Origin: an uncultured Amylibacter sp.
GTDB lineage: Bacteria; Pseudomonadota; Alphaproteobacteria; Rhodobacterales; Rhodobacteraceae
Direction of reading: 5' to 3'
NCBI GenBank assembly: GCA_905181935.1
Contig: CAJIZV010000002.1
Coordinates: 310,001 to 374,000 of the forward strand
DNA: 64,000 bases
The translations under genes were made by a program, and so were the position numbers. The number at the start of each line of letters is the position of its first letter. Positions within the stretch are counted from its first letter, which is position 1. This document shows, piece after piece, positions 22,192-30,796 of the stretch. The notes under the pieces are model-generated. The model had not been told where the DNA came from and ran no database searches. It was given only the letters and a program-made list of their open reading frames with translations.

Positions 22192-22905
22192 TTACTTGGC
22201 TGAGCCATATCGTCTATTTCGTGATTTGAATTCTTTTATTGTTTTTTCATAGATTGAATTATTAAAATCTGGCCAATTCACTTTTTCAAATACATATTCT
22301 GAATAAACAGATTGCCAAGGCAAGAAATTAGAAGTGCGGTATTCACCAGATGTTCTTATAATTAAATCTGGATTAGGCAAACTACCCGTATCTAAATGCA
22401 ATGAAAATACTTCAGGTGTAATATCATTTTCTATTAATTCACCTAACTTTACTTTTTTTACTATTTGCTTTGTTGCTCTAATTATTTCATCACGGCCACC
22501 GTAATTCAATGCAATTGTAAGTGTAAGTGCATCATTACTTTTAGTGAGAGTTTCCAACTCATCCATCAAAAATATAAGTTTAGGATCTAACGGAGTTCTA
22601 TCTCCAATAAACAATACTTTAATATCATTTAATTGTAGCTTTGCAGACTCTGATATTATGTAAGCCCTAAATAGACTCATAAGTCCTGCAACCTCACGCT
22701 CTGAACGCCTCCAGTTCTCTGTAGAAAAAGCAAATAATGTCAAATGGGTCACGTTTAAGCCAAGACTCGCTCTTACAATGTGACGGACACGTTCAGCACC
22801 TTTTGCATGGCCTTTTAAGCGTTCCAAAGCACGTGCATTGGCCCAACGCCCATTTCCATCCATAATTATTGCAACATGGAGAATTTCATTTTTTATACTA
22901 TTCAT
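22192..22905 (-). CDS. uppS: Undecaprenyl diphosphate synthase UppS
   Basis: Cis-prenyltransferase making the C55 lipid carrier of peptidoglycan and polysaccharide synthesis. The catalytic aspartate and phosphate-binding loop are in IIMDGNGRWAN; FAFSTENWRRS and the late DLIIRTSGEYR block are also intact. 237 residues. The order uppS-cdsA-dxr joins isoprenoid and lipid-carrier synthesis to envelope assembly. Confidence 0.97.
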   Translation of the reverse strand: MNSIKNEILHVAIIMDGNGRWANARALERLKGHAKGAERVRHIVRASLGLNVTHLTLFAFSTENWRRSEREVAGLMSLFRAYIISESAKLQLNDIKVLFIGDRTPLDPKLIFLMDELETLTKSNDALTLTIALNYGGRDEIIRATKQIVKKVKLGELIENDITPEVFSLHLDTGSLPNPDLIIRTSGEYRTSNFLPWQSVYSEYVFEKVNWPDFNNSIYEKTIKEFKSRNRRYGSAK

Positions 22906-22928
22906 ATAAATTTATTATTAATGCGAAT

Positions 22929-23480
22929 TTAAACTTGCATTATCTCCGCTTGTTTTAATTCCAGGGCTGCATCAATCTTTTTAATTGATGCATTAGTTAA
23001 TTCTTGAATTTCATCTGCCCATATTTTTTGATCATCTTCACCTAAATCGTCAGATTTTTTTACTTGATCCATTCCATCACGTCGTACATTTCGGACAGAT
23101 ATTTTTGCTGCTTCCGCATAGCTTCCTGCTACTTTTGTTAGCTCGATACGCCGCTCTTCATTTAATTCAGGAATAGGTAAACGTAACATCATTCCATCGC
23201 CAACTGGATTAATACCTAGGTTGCTCTCACGAATAGCTTTGTCAATTGAATCAACAAGTGTTTTATCCCAAATAGTAACCGTAATCATACGTGGTTCGGG
23301 TACATTTATACCCGCACACTGATTTAAAGGTGTCATAGCGCCATAAGCATTTACCATAATTTTATCTAATAATGAAGCTGATGCTCGCCCTGTTCGTAAT
23401 GCCTGGAACTCAGACTTCATCGCATTAACCGCACCAATCATGCGTTTTTCAATTGCATCTATATCTATATCATCTGACAT
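22929..23480 (-). CDS. frr: Ribosome recycling factor
   Basis: Splits post-termination ribosomes together with EF-G. 183 residues, typical length. Family stretches include [36 protein letters not shown] and the C-terminal DGMDQVKKS. It begins immediately at the pyrH stop region and precedes uppS by 23 bases. Confidence 0.97.
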   Translation of the reverse strand: MSDDIDIDAIEKRMIGAVNAMKSEFQALRTGRASASLLDKIMVNAYGAMTPLNQCAGINVPEPRMITVTIWDKTLVDSIDKAIRESNLGINPVGDGMMLRLPIPELNEERRIELTKVAGSYAEAAKISVRNVRRDGMDQVKKSDDLGEDDQKIWADEIQELTNASIKKIDAALELKQAEIMQV

Positions 23481-24236
23481 TTAAATATCCTTTTTCGCAG
23501 TATTATCACCTACAACCGTAAATGTACCTTCACCACACATTATACCTTTTAAACCACCTTTTTCAGATAGTGAAAAGACAATAATTGGTAAGCTATTATC
23601 TCGTGCTAAAGCTATCGCAGAAGCATCCATAACCTTTAAGTTTTTTTGAAGCACTTCGTCAAAACTAACAGTATCATATCTTACTGCATCAGCGTGTTTT
23701 TTTGGATCTTTATCATATATACCATCAACCTGTGTACCCTTGAAAATTGCTTCGCAACTCATTTCTGACGCACGTAAAGTAGCAGCTGTATCTGTAGTAA
23801 AATATGGATTTCCTGTTCCAGCAGCAAATATACATACACGACCTTTTTCTAAGTGCCTTACAGCTCGACGCCGAATGTATGGTTCACATACTTGATCCAT
23901 CGGAATTGCAGATATAACACGAGTATTGACCCCCATGGCCTCTAAAGCACCCTGCATTGCTAAGGCATTCATAACCGTGGCTAACATCCCCATATAGTCA
24001 GCGGTAGTACGCTCCATGCCTTGAGCAGATCCCTGCAAACCTCTAAATATATTACCACCACCAATAACCAAACATAATTCTACGCCTAGATCATTAACAC
24101 GTTTCACTTCTTTTGCTATACGTTCAACAGTTGGAGGATGAAGACCAAAACCCTGATCACCCATTAAGGCTTCACCAGAAATTTTCAAAAGGACTCGTCT
24201 GTACGAAAGTTGTGTCTGATCAGTTTGATCTGCCAT
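23481..24236 (-). CDS. pyrH: Uridylate kinase PyrH
   Basis: Phosphorylates UMP to UDP; an amino-acid-kinase-fold hexamer. Visible motifs are [11 protein letters not shown] near the N-terminus, [10 protein letters not shown], and the nucleotide region [12 protein letters not shown]. An in-frame ATG exists at 24269, but GGAG lies nine bases before the ATG at 24236, so 24236 is preferred (251 residues). It is the promoter-proximal gene of the pyrH-to-lpxB cluster. tsf and rpsB, its usual upstream partners, are 3 kb away on the same strand, separated by miaA and a ThDP enzyme. Confidence 0.97.
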   Translation of the reverse strand: MADQTDQTQLSYRRVLLKISGEALMGDQGFGLHPPTVERIAKEVKRVNDLGVELCLVIGGGNIFRGLQGSAQGMERTTADYMGMLATVMNALAMQGALEAMGVNTRVISAIPMDQVCEPYIRRRAVRHLEKGRVCIFAAGTGNPYFTTDTAATLRASEMSCEAIFKGTQVDGIYDKDPKKHADAVRYDTVSFDEVLQKNLKVMDASAIALARDNSLPIIVFSLSEKGGLKGIMCGEGTFTVVGDNTAKKDI

Positions 24237-24374
24237 TTGATTTCTCCATCCTAATTTAAGAAAATACATAAAACATCGTAGTTTAAAATAAAATTAAATA
24301 ATAATAAGCGCTATTTAGCCTTTCGTTGACTACATAGTTGTATCATAAATAACCATAGGCAAAGGTACTTTCTT

Positions 24375-25277
24375 GTGAAAACAAATTTTGATGGCGAAAA
24401 ACCTATATTGATTGCAGGTCCAACTGCCTCTGGTAAATCAGCTTTAGCTATAAAATTAGCTCATAAATATAATGGTGTTATAATAAATGCTGATGCTTTG
24501 CAGGTATATAAACAATGGCAAATCCTTACAGCAAGACCCAATTCTTTTGAAACTTCACAATGCCCACATTCGTTGTATGGACATATTGATATTGGAACGC
24601 CCTATTCTTCAGGCCATTGGTTAAAAGATATCAGAAAAGCATTAGTAAAAGCTAAAGAACAAGGTCTGCGTCCAATCATCATAGGTGGAACTGGATTATA
24701 TTTTCAAATTCTCACACAGGGCATTGCAGAAATTCCTGATATCTCAATTGAAATAAAAGACCAAGCTGAACAAATGCAAACTGAAAAAGGTAAACATGTA
24801 TTTAGAAAACAACTGGAAATATTAGATTCAAAAATACTAAATAGGATTGATCTACAAAACCCAGTAAGAACACGAAGAGCTTGGGAAGTTTTAATCCAAA
24901 CAGGAAAAAGTTTAGCAATATGGCAAGATGAAACCCCTACACCATTGTTAGCTGTAAATAACTGTATTCCGGTTAAACTTGATTGTGATACTGAATGGCT
25001 AAATAAGCGCATAGAAAAGCGTTTTGACATAATGATTGGTTTAGGCGCACTTGAAGAATGCCACGAAGTTTTATTATCTGGGCTATGGGATGAGAATCAT
25101 CCATCTTGTAAAGCTATTGGGGCAAAAGAATTGGTAGGCCATATTAAACAAAAAAATACTTTGGAAATAGCAATTAATAAAAGCAAAATTCAAACACGTC
25201 AGTATGCAAAACGACAACGAACATGGTTCAGATCTAAAATGTTACAATGGAATAGCATAGAGATTGATAAAATCTAA
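24375..25277 (+). CDS. miaA: tRNA dimethylallyltransferase MiaA
   Basis: Transfers a dimethylallyl group to A37 of tRNAs reading codons that begin with U. The P-loop reads AGPTASGKSALA, and the family stretch GGTGLYFQ is present. The DALQVYK block is the equivalent of the usual DSMQVYR. 300 residues from a GTG start with AAAGG nine bases upstream. It is the only plus-strand gene between the pyrH cluster and the ThDP enzyme. Confidence 0.95.
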   Translation: MKTNFDGEKPILIAGPTASGKSALAIKLAHKYNGVIINADALQVYKQWQILTARPNSFETSQCPHSLYGHIDIGTPYSSGHWLKDIRKALVKAKEQGLRPIIIGGTGLYFQILTQGIAEIPDISIEIKDQAEQMQTEKGKHVFRKQLEILDSKILNRIDLQNPVRTRRAWEVLIQTGKSLAIWQDETPTPLLAVNNCIPVKLDCDTEWLNKRIEKRFDIMIGLGALEECHEVLLSGLWDENHPSCKAIGAKELVGHIKQKNTLEIAINKSKIQTRQYAKRQRTWFRSKMLQWNSIEIDKI

Positions 25278-25316
25278 AAGATCATAAGATTAGTAAGTTA
25301 AGTGGTTAAGTTAATG

Positions 25317-26948
25317 TTAAATTGATTTATTTGGTGCAATATCTCGTGGGTCTGCAATCATTTCAATAATGAACCCAGATGATGATATTTTAGCCACTTC
25401 AAATGCATCTGCAAACTCTAACTCATCTGTAATGCGCGCATAGCCAAATCTATAAGCTTCTGCTAGTGATCCAAAATTAGGATTTATTAATTCCGTTCCA
25501 CTTACTCTATTTGGATACCGCATCTCTTGATGCATCCTAATAGTTCCATAACTACCGTTGTTATGAACTAAAATTATGGGGCATAAATTCTCCTGCATGG
25601 CAGTACCTAAATCATTACATGTCATCTGAAAGTCACCATCTCCAGCGAAACATATTACTTGTCGGTCTGGAAATGCAGATTTAGCAGCTATAGCAGCAGG
25701 AATTCCAGCACCCATCGCACCAGCTTGAGGGGCTAATAATCGATGCTCCTTACTAAAGTTAAGGTATTTACCAGGCCATATGGCAAAGTTGCCAGCGCCA
25801 TTAGTATATATTGCATCATCGTCTGCATTCTCGTTAAGATAATTACATATTTTAGCCATATTCAAACTGCCCAAGACTTTTGGTACCTGACGAGATTTTT
25901 CAAATTCTAAACGTGCTATTGTTAGGAATTTGTGAGACTTAACTTCAACATTGACAGCATTTAAACCTTTTATAATTGAATCTGGGCTTGCAACAATTCC
26001 AACTTCACAGTGATAAATCTTATTTATTTCACTTTCATTGATGTGTGTGTGAATTATTTTTTGTTTAGGGTGGGGGAAATCAAACAGCGTCCATCCATCA
26101 GTAACAACTTCACCAAATCTAATATTAAGAGCTAATATTAAGTCGGAATCTGCAATTAAATTTTTGATAGCTTTTGATTTACCGAATGAAGCGTCCCCTA
26201 CATAAGCTCTGCTAGTTGAATCCATTAAATCTTGATTTCTAAAGCCACAGGCAACAGGAATATTTTTACTTTCAGCAAAAGATTGTAGATTAATACGGCC
26301 CATATCAGACCATCCACCTCCACCACAAATTATTAGTGGATGTTTTGCTTTATTTAAAGCTTCAGTAATTACTTTGATATGTTCAGTACTTGCTTGTGCT
26401 GAATTTGTTAATATTTTTCCTACAGGAGTTGAATCTGTAATTTCACGTAACATATCTTCAGGTAAGGCTACTACAACTGGACCAGGTCTACCTGAATTTG
26501 CAACTGCAAAAGCACGCCCAATTAACTCAGGTAATCTATCTGGATCATCAATTTGTGTCACCCACTTTGCAATTGAACCAAAAAACATACGATAATCAAC
26601 TTCTTGAAATGCTTCTCTGTCAGTCGTGTTGCGACCAATTTGCCCAATAAATAAAATCATAGGAGATGAATTTTGCATTGCAGTATGAACGCCTATAGAT
26701 GCGTTTGTAGCACCTGGACCACGTGTTACAAAACAGACACCAGCGTTTCCTGTAAGTTTTCCATATGCTTCAGCCATAAAGGATGCGGCGCCTTCATGTC
26801 TGGCAGTAACAAATTTTACTTTATCATTAACATCCACTAAAGCATCTAGAACGGAGAGATAACTTTCCCCTGGAATACCGAAAATTCTTGTAACGCCTTG
26901 ATTAACAAGGCATTCAACCAATAAATCAGCTGCTCGTTTGTGGCTCAT
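25317..26948 (-). CDS. Acetolactate-synthase-like thiamine-diphosphate enzyme
   Basis: ThDP-dependent enzyme of the acetolactate synthase/benzoylformate decarboxylase superfamily with all three domains. The catalytic glutamate is in ARHEGAASFMAEAYG; the ThDP/Mg motif runs GDGDFQMTCNDLGTA to VHNNGSYG near the C-terminus. 543 residues. No small regulatory IlvH-type subunit is adjacent and no branched-chain amino acid gene is nearby, so a catabolic lyase or decarboxylase is as likely as acetolactate synthesis. The substrate is not predictable here. Confidence 0.85.
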   Translation of the reverse strand: MSHKRAADLLVECLVNQGVTRIFGIPGESYLSVLDALVDVNDKVKFVTARHEGAASFMAEAYGKLTGNAGVCFVTRGPGATNASIGVHTAMQNSSPMILFIGQIGRNTTDREAFQEVDYRMFFGSIAKWVTQIDDPDRLPELIGRAFAVANSGRPGPVVVALPEDMLREITDSTPVGKILTNSAQASTEHIKVITEALNKAKHPLIICGGGGWSDMGRINLQSFAESKNIPVACGFRNQDLMDSTSRAYVGDASFGKSKAIKNLIADSDLILALNIRFGEVVTDGWTLFDFPHPKQKIIHTHINESEINKIYHCEVGIVASPDSIIKGLNAVNVEVKSHKFLTIARLEFEKSRQVPKVLGSLNMAKICNYLNENADDDAIYTNGAGNFAIWPGKYLNFSKEHRLLAPQAGAMGAGIPAAIAAKSAFPDRQVICFAGDGDFQMTCNDLGTAMQENLCPIILVHNNGSYGTIRMHQEMRYPNRVSGTELINPNFGSLAEAYRFGYARITDELEFADAFEVAKISSSGFIIEMIADPRDIAPNKSI

Positions 26949-27146
26949 TTTTTGTCCTTAAGCTAATAAATTAAATGTGAGTTGAAATGATCTCATTGGC
27001 ATTAACAGAATCATACAGTTTTGCTCATTATCAAAAGCTAATTTTCAACTTCTTGCAACCTAACGGATGTTTGCTTTTAATTTTTGACAACAGGTTTTTG
27101 AATTTGAAATATTTTCATCAAACTAGATTATTTGCAAACATGACAT

Positions 27147-27180
27147 AAAAAAAGAGCTTTGTAATTGCTTACAAAGCTCT
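27147..27180 (-). terminator. Intrinsic terminator after tsf
   Basis: Perfect 12-base inverted repeat (27153-27164 and 27169-27180, AGAGCTTTGTAA arm) with a four-base loop, followed on the minus strand by seven U. It lies 36 bases past the tsf stop and should end the rpsB-tsf transcript. Confidence 0.9.
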
Positions 27181-27215
27181 CAATATTAATTTTTTCAAGC
27201 TTAATTATAAGGTAA

Positions 27216-28091
27216 TCAACCATTCATAGTTTTAGCTACTTCAGCCGCAAAATCTTCTTCTTTTTTCTCAATACCATCGCCTACTTCTAAGCGAACAAAT
27301 GAAAGTATCTCTGCACCAGCATCTTTAATGGCTTGGCCCACAGTAATATCAGGATTCATTACAAATGCTTGATTAATAAGAGTAATTTCAGAATAAAACT
27401 TTTTAATGCGCCCATTAATCATTTTTTCTATGACCGCTTCAGGTTTTCCTGATTCACGTGCTTGCTCAGTAAGTACAGCTTTTTCGCGTTCTATAACTGA
27501 AGGATCTAAATCATCTTCGGATAATGATGCTGGATTTGTAGCAGCAACATGCATTGCTATCTGCTTCGCTATAGCGCCATCACCACCCTTTAATGCTACT
27601 AAAACACCAATCTTACCCATACCTTCAGCAGCAGCTGTATGAATATAAGTACCAATAACATCACCTTCAACTTTAGCCATGCGTCTAACAGACATATTTT
27701 CACCAATTGTAGCAATTTTATCCGTTACTATCTCGGATACAGTTTTTCCACCCATATCCGCGGTCTTTAAAGCTTCAACTTCAGAAACACCTAAAGCAGC
27801 ATTTGTGATGCCAGCAACCATTTCTTGAAACTCTGCATTTTTGCCTACAAAATCAGTTTCAGAATTTACTTCTACTGCAACTGCAATACCGCCACTTACT
27901 GCAATGCCAACCAAGCCTTCAGCTGCTGTTCTACCAGCTTTTTTTGCAGCTTTAGCTAGACCTTTTGTTCTCAGCCAATCAACTGCAGCATCTATATTTC
28001 CGTTTGTTTCAGTTAACGCTTTTTTAGCGTCCATCATGCCTGCGCCTGTTAAATCACGCAATTCTTTTACCAATGCAGCTGTAATAGCCAT
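27216..28091 (-). CDS. tsf: Elongation factor Ts
   Basis: Guanine nucleotide exchange factor for EF-Tu. The N-terminal UBA-like domain contains [16 protein letters not shown]; the core contains the EF-Tu contact stretch [10 protein letters not shown]. 291 residues, standard. A clear SD (TAGGAG) precedes the ATG. It forms an operon with rpsB, from which it is separated by 56 bases holding a strong hairpin. Confidence 0.97.
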   Translation of the reverse strand: MAITAALVKELRDLTGAGMMDAKKALTETNGNIDAAVDWLRTKGLAKAAKKAGRTAAEGLVGIAVSGGIAVAVEVNSETDFVGKNAEFQEMVAGITNAALGVSEVEALKTADMGGKTVSEIVTDKIATIGENMSVRRMAKVEGDVIGTYIHTAAAEGMGKIGVLVALKGGDGAIAKQIAMHVAATNPASLSEDDLDPSVIEREKAVLTEQARESGKPEAVIEKMINGRIKKFYSEITLINQAFVMNPDITVGQAIKDAGAEILSFVRLEVGDGIEKKEEDFAAEVAKTMNG

Positions 28092-28115
28092 GATATATCT
28101 CCTAATGGAATTTAG

Positions 28116-28139
28116 AAAAGCGGACGGCTAACCGTCCGC
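28116..28139 (-). terminator. Terminator-like hairpin between rpsB and tsf
   Basis: GCGGACGG and CCGTCCGC form a perfect eight-base stem (28120-28139) with loop UUAG, followed on the minus strand by UUUU. It is in the rpsB-tsf spacer and may attenuate tsf transcription or protect the rpsB message end. The short U-tract suggests partial rather than full termination. Confidence 0.6.
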
Positions 28140-28147
28140 AAAGAGTA

Positions 28148-29182
28148 TTAGCTCTTTATTAATTCTGATACTTGACCAACCCAATCGTCACGTTCAATGC
28201 GGCCTTTTACTGATAAGCTATCATCAACCCACATAATTTCATCATTTGTCCATGATGCAACTTGAGAAAATTGATAAACGCCCAATTTGTTCATTGCCTC
28301 TTCTAGTTTAGGACCAACTCCAGAAATCTTTTTCATATCATCTTTTTCTGAAGGCGCTTCTGTAAATAATGTTGGCTTAGAACCAATACTTTCAACAGCA
28401 ACTTCTTCAATTTCAGATGCTACTTCAACAACTTCTGTAATGTCCTCAACAGGTGCATTTTCTAATGCACCCAAATCAACACCAGCAGAACCCATTTGTG
28501 CAGCCATGCCATCTAGTGCAGATCTTGCTATTAAGTCACAATACAATCCAATTGCTCGAGCAGCATCATCATTACCTGGAATCGGATAATCAATTCCTTC
28601 GGGTGCAGAGTTAGTATCTAAAATACCAATAACTGGAATGCCAAGTTTATTTGCTTCAGCTACAGCTAAGGATTCTTTGTTGGTATCTATTACAAACAGT
28701 AGATCAGGCACACCACCCATTTCTGCAATACCATTTAAAGAGGCAAATAATTTACCATGCTCTCGCTCCATACCAAGACGTTCTTTTTTTGTGAGACCAT
28801 CAAAACCAGTTTCCATCTGTGCAGAAATAGTTTTTAGACGTTGAATTGATTTTGAAACTGTTTGCCAGTTTGTCAATGTACCACCTAGCCAGCGATGATT
28901 CATATAGTATTGAGCTGAACGCTCAGCAGCTTCAGCAACAGCCTTAGATGCTTGGCGTTTTGTACCCACGAATAAAATTCGTCCACCTTTTGCAACTGTT
29001 TCACGAACTATGTTTAACGCTTGGTCCAATAATGGAACAGTCTGTGTTAAATCCATGATGTGAATACCATTACGTGAACCATAAATATATTGGTCCATTC
29101 GAGGGTTCCAGCGATGTGTTTGATGTCCAAAGTGTACGCCTGCTTCTAAAAGTTGGCGTAATGAAAACTCAGGTAGAGCCAT
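28148..29182 (-). CDS. rpsB: 30S ribosomal protein S2 with C-terminal helix-hairpin-helix extension
   Basis: Small-subunit protein S2. The S2 core (about residues 1-225) is canonical: [17 protein letters not shown], then FVGTKRQA and [10 protein letters not shown]. The protein continues to 344 residues, about 100 more than E. coli S2. The extra part is an acidic linker rich in E and V, then a helix-hairpin-helix-like segment ([16 protein letters not shown]) and a W-rich end. The open frame extends 58 codons further upstream, but AAAGGA lies eight bases before the ATG at 29182 and the leader is clearly untranslated RNA, so 29182 is the start. Confidence 0.97.
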   Translation of the reverse strand: MALPEFSLRQLLEAGVHFGHQTHRWNPRMDQYIYGSRNGIHIMDLTQTVPLLDQALNIVRETVAKGGRILFVGTKRQASKAVAEAAERSAQYYMNHRWLGGTLTNWQTVSKSIQRLKTISAQMETGFDGLTKKERLGMEREHGKLFASLNGIAEMGGVPDLLFVIDTNKESLAVAEANKLGIPVIGILDTNSAPEGIDYPIPGNDDAARAIGLYCDLIARSALDGMAAQMGSAGVDLGALENAPVEDITEVVEVASEIEEVAVESIGSKPTLFTEAPSEKDDMKKISGVGPKLEEAMNKLGVYQFSQVASWTNDEIMWVDDSLSVKGRIERDDWVGQVSELIKS

Positions 29183-29297
29183 CGTAATATTCCTTTTCCG
29201 GTTTAGCCTCAGCGGGATCGAAGGACGTGATGTCCAACCGGTGGAGTTATTAGGATTTCTCCCTAACAACCCGCAAGCCCCGCCTGTGGATTTAAGT
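29183..29297 (-). promoter_or_regulatory. Structured 5' leader of rpsB (candidate S2 autoregulatory element)
   Basis: The leader is much more GC-rich than its surroundings. Pairings readable on the minus strand are: hairpin 29270-29262 with 29254-29246 (nine pairs including one GU); CCGGUU 29241-29236 with AACCGG 29203-29198; GGAC 29235-29232 with GUCC 29226-29223; and GCGGG 29274-29270 with CCCGC 29216-29212. The second and fourth helices cross, forming a pseudoknot whose last strand directly abuts the SD (29197-29191). S2 leaders that repress rpsB are known in gammaproteobacteria; that this one does the same is inference. Confidence 0.6.
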
Positions 29298-29303
29298 AAA
29301 TTT

Positions 29304-29332
29304 CGTATAAAACCGTTTTTAGATAGATGCAA
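29304..29332 (-). promoter_or_regulatory. Putative rpsB promoter
   Basis: On the minus strand CTTGCAT provides a -35 box (TTGCAT, 29332-29327), with a 17-base spacer to TATACG (29309-29304). Predicted initiation near 29297 coincides with the beginning of the structured leader. Both boxes are imperfect matches. Confidence 0.45.
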
Positions 29333-29428
29333 GTTAATTAAAGCTGATAAATACACATAAAGATATAAATAATTAGGTAAATATATTATCTTTATGTATT
29401 AGTATTAATTACAAATTAATAAGATAAT

Positions 29429-29452
29429 ATTAATACTAAATTTAGTATTAAT
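29429..29452. repeat. Perfect 24-base palindrome upstream of rpsB
   Basis: Half-site ATTAATACTAAA (29429-29440) is followed directly by its exact reverse complement (29441-29452). A further direct copy of TTAGTATTAATTA occurs at about 29399-29411. The site lies about 100 bases upstream of the inferred rpsB promoter and about 60 bases past the comE stop. It could be an operator, or simply AT-rich cruciform-prone spacer. Confidence 0.6.
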
Positions 29453-29470
29453 TAAAACTGATTTTATCTA

Positions 29471-29503
29471 ATTAAAATGCGGAGATAAATATTTACCTCC
29501 GCT
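29471..29503 (-). terminator. Probable terminator of the comDE pair
   Basis: GCGGAG and CTCCGC arms (29480-29485, 29498-29503) enclose a self-complementary AT core, giving a long hairpin seven bases past the comE stop, followed on the minus strand by AUUUUAAUU. The U-run is weak. Confidence 0.6.
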
Positions 29504-29510
29504 TTAAGCA

Positions 29511-30065
29511 TTAGGATTTTACGGCTTGCATAAATCTTTCGCGTATTACTACGGGATCTTTAGTTATTACTGGAACTTTAATATTCCCAGATTCACATTT
29601 AGCGACGATAATGGTCATTTGCTTACTATCAATTGCAGCTTGTAATACTTCGCCAGTATCTTCTGCCTTACACTCAATAACGTTTTCACAACCACAGGCA
29701 CGAGCAACCGCTGTTAAGGACGTTTTTTGACCAGCATATGTAGGTTGATCTCCAGTTGATCCATAGCTCCCATTATCAATAATTAACAAAATATAATTAT
29801 TAGCAACATTATTAGCAATTGTTGGTAATGTTCCAAAATTTGTTAAAACAGAACCATCTCCATCTATCGAAATTACTGTTTTGTCTTGAGCTAATGCCAC
29901 GCCCAAGCCAATAGAAGAAGATAATCCCATAGTCCCAAGCATATAAAAATTAGTAGGTTGATCATCAATCAAATGCATTTCCTGACTAGGTAGTCCAATA
30001 TTACATACTACTAATTCATCACGCAAAATTGGCGCAATATTACGTAAAATTTCAGAACGTATCAT
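29511..30065 (-). CDS. comE: Sulfopyruvate decarboxylase-like subunit beta (ThDP-binding)
   Basis: C-terminal half of a split ThDP decarboxylase. The cofactor motif runs from GDGSVLTNFGTL to IIDNGSYGSTG, and the N-terminal GTMGLSSSIGLGVALA is typical of ComE and of phosphonopyruvate decarboxylases. 184 residues from the ATG at 30065, which overlaps the comD stop as ATGA; the in-frame start at 30083 is less likely. The most probable reaction is sulfopyruvate to sulfoacetaldehyde, seen in coenzyme M synthesis and in bacterial sulfolactate breakdown. Phosphonopyruvate is the main alternative. Confidence 0.8.
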   Translation of the reverse strand: MIRSEILRNIAPILRDELVVCNIGLPSQEMHLIDDQPTNFYMLGTMGLSSSIGLGVALAQDKTVISIDGDGSVLTNFGTLPTIANNVANNYILLIIDNGSYGSTGDQPTYAGQKTSLTAVARACGCENVIECKAEDTGEVLQAAIDSKQMTIIVAKCESGNIKVPVITKDPVVIRERFMQAVKS

Positions 30066-30565
30066 TCTCCATATCCTCCCCAAAAAGATGCATCAGTTAA
30101 AATAGCAACAGGTTTATTGCACATAAATGTATATTTTAAAATTTCATCAAATTCATCAACATCGCTTTCCTTATGAAAATGGTATGTTGGAATATTTAAT
30201 TGATTTAAAAGTGCCTTGGTATGAACAGCCATTTCTACTTGGCAAGCCACTGGTTCACGCAATTCACCTCTATAGCTTATCAGCATAGGCAATGGCATAC
30301 GATAATATTGTGTTAATGTGACCAAAGTATTTATAGTTACGCCAATTGCTGTATTTTGCATAATAATAGCAGGACGCTTACCACCCATATAGGCTCCAGC
30401 GCACAAACCCATACCTTCATCTTCTTTATTAGACGGAATATGATATATGTCAGGATTTTTATCTACCGCATCAATGACGCCAGCTAATTGTTTACATGGA
30501 ACGGTTGTTACAAATTGCACATCATTTGCAACCAAATCGGCAACAATTTTTTCACTTACTGTCAT
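30062..30565 (-). CDS. comD: Sulfopyruvate decarboxylase-like subunit alpha
   Basis: N-terminal half of the split ThDP enzyme. It has the PYR-domain features: FVTTVPCKQLAGVID, the glutamate-containing IPSNKEDEGMGLCAGAYMGG, and ISYRGELREPVACQVEMA, which resembles ComD-type and phosphonopyruvate decarboxylases. 167 residues, matching archaeal ComD length. SD TAGGAGA precedes the ATG. It is translationally coupled to comE. No other sulfonate gene (xsc, slc, sui) is in the window, so the pair is isolated. Confidence 0.8.
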   Translation of the reverse strand: MTVSEKIVADLVANDVQFVTTVPCKQLAGVIDAVDKNPDIYHIPSNKEDEGMGLCAGAYMGGKRPAIIMQNTAIGVTINTLVTLTQYYRMPLPMLISYRGELREPVACQVEMAVHTKALLNQLNIPTYHFHKESDVDEFDEILKYTFMCNKPVAILTDASFWGGYGE

Positions 30566-30676
30566 TAAAATCTCCTAATTATGCACAAATATTAATTTAA
30601 TAAGCGCGTTGATGATATTATTAATAGGTGAAAATATAATTTTATATACTTTTAATTTTTTGTTTCGGCAAAGCCA

Positions 30677-30717
30677 AAACTAGTTTTTGTCTTTCACATA
30701 AAGAACATAAACTAGTT
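30677..30717. repeat. Pair of AACTAGTT palindromes, 32 bases apart
   Basis: AAACTAGTT occurs at 30677-30685 and again at 30709-30717. Each contains the eight-base palindrome AACTAGTT, and the spacing is about three helical turns. The pair lies in the 230-base spacer between divergent comD and the DUF502 gene. A role as a regulator site is inferred from geometry only. Confidence 0.5.
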
Positions 30718-30796
30718 ATAGCATCTATGCAGATTAAGCCTTCAAAGTTCATACACCCTATTTACAAAAGCAAATTGCACATCTAACAATTTGGAT

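Noticed and set aside
29183..29356. 58-codon N-terminal extension of S2
   Set aside because: The region forms strong RNA structure, contains the inferred promoter and has a good SD before the internal ATG; S2 proteins start at that ATG.
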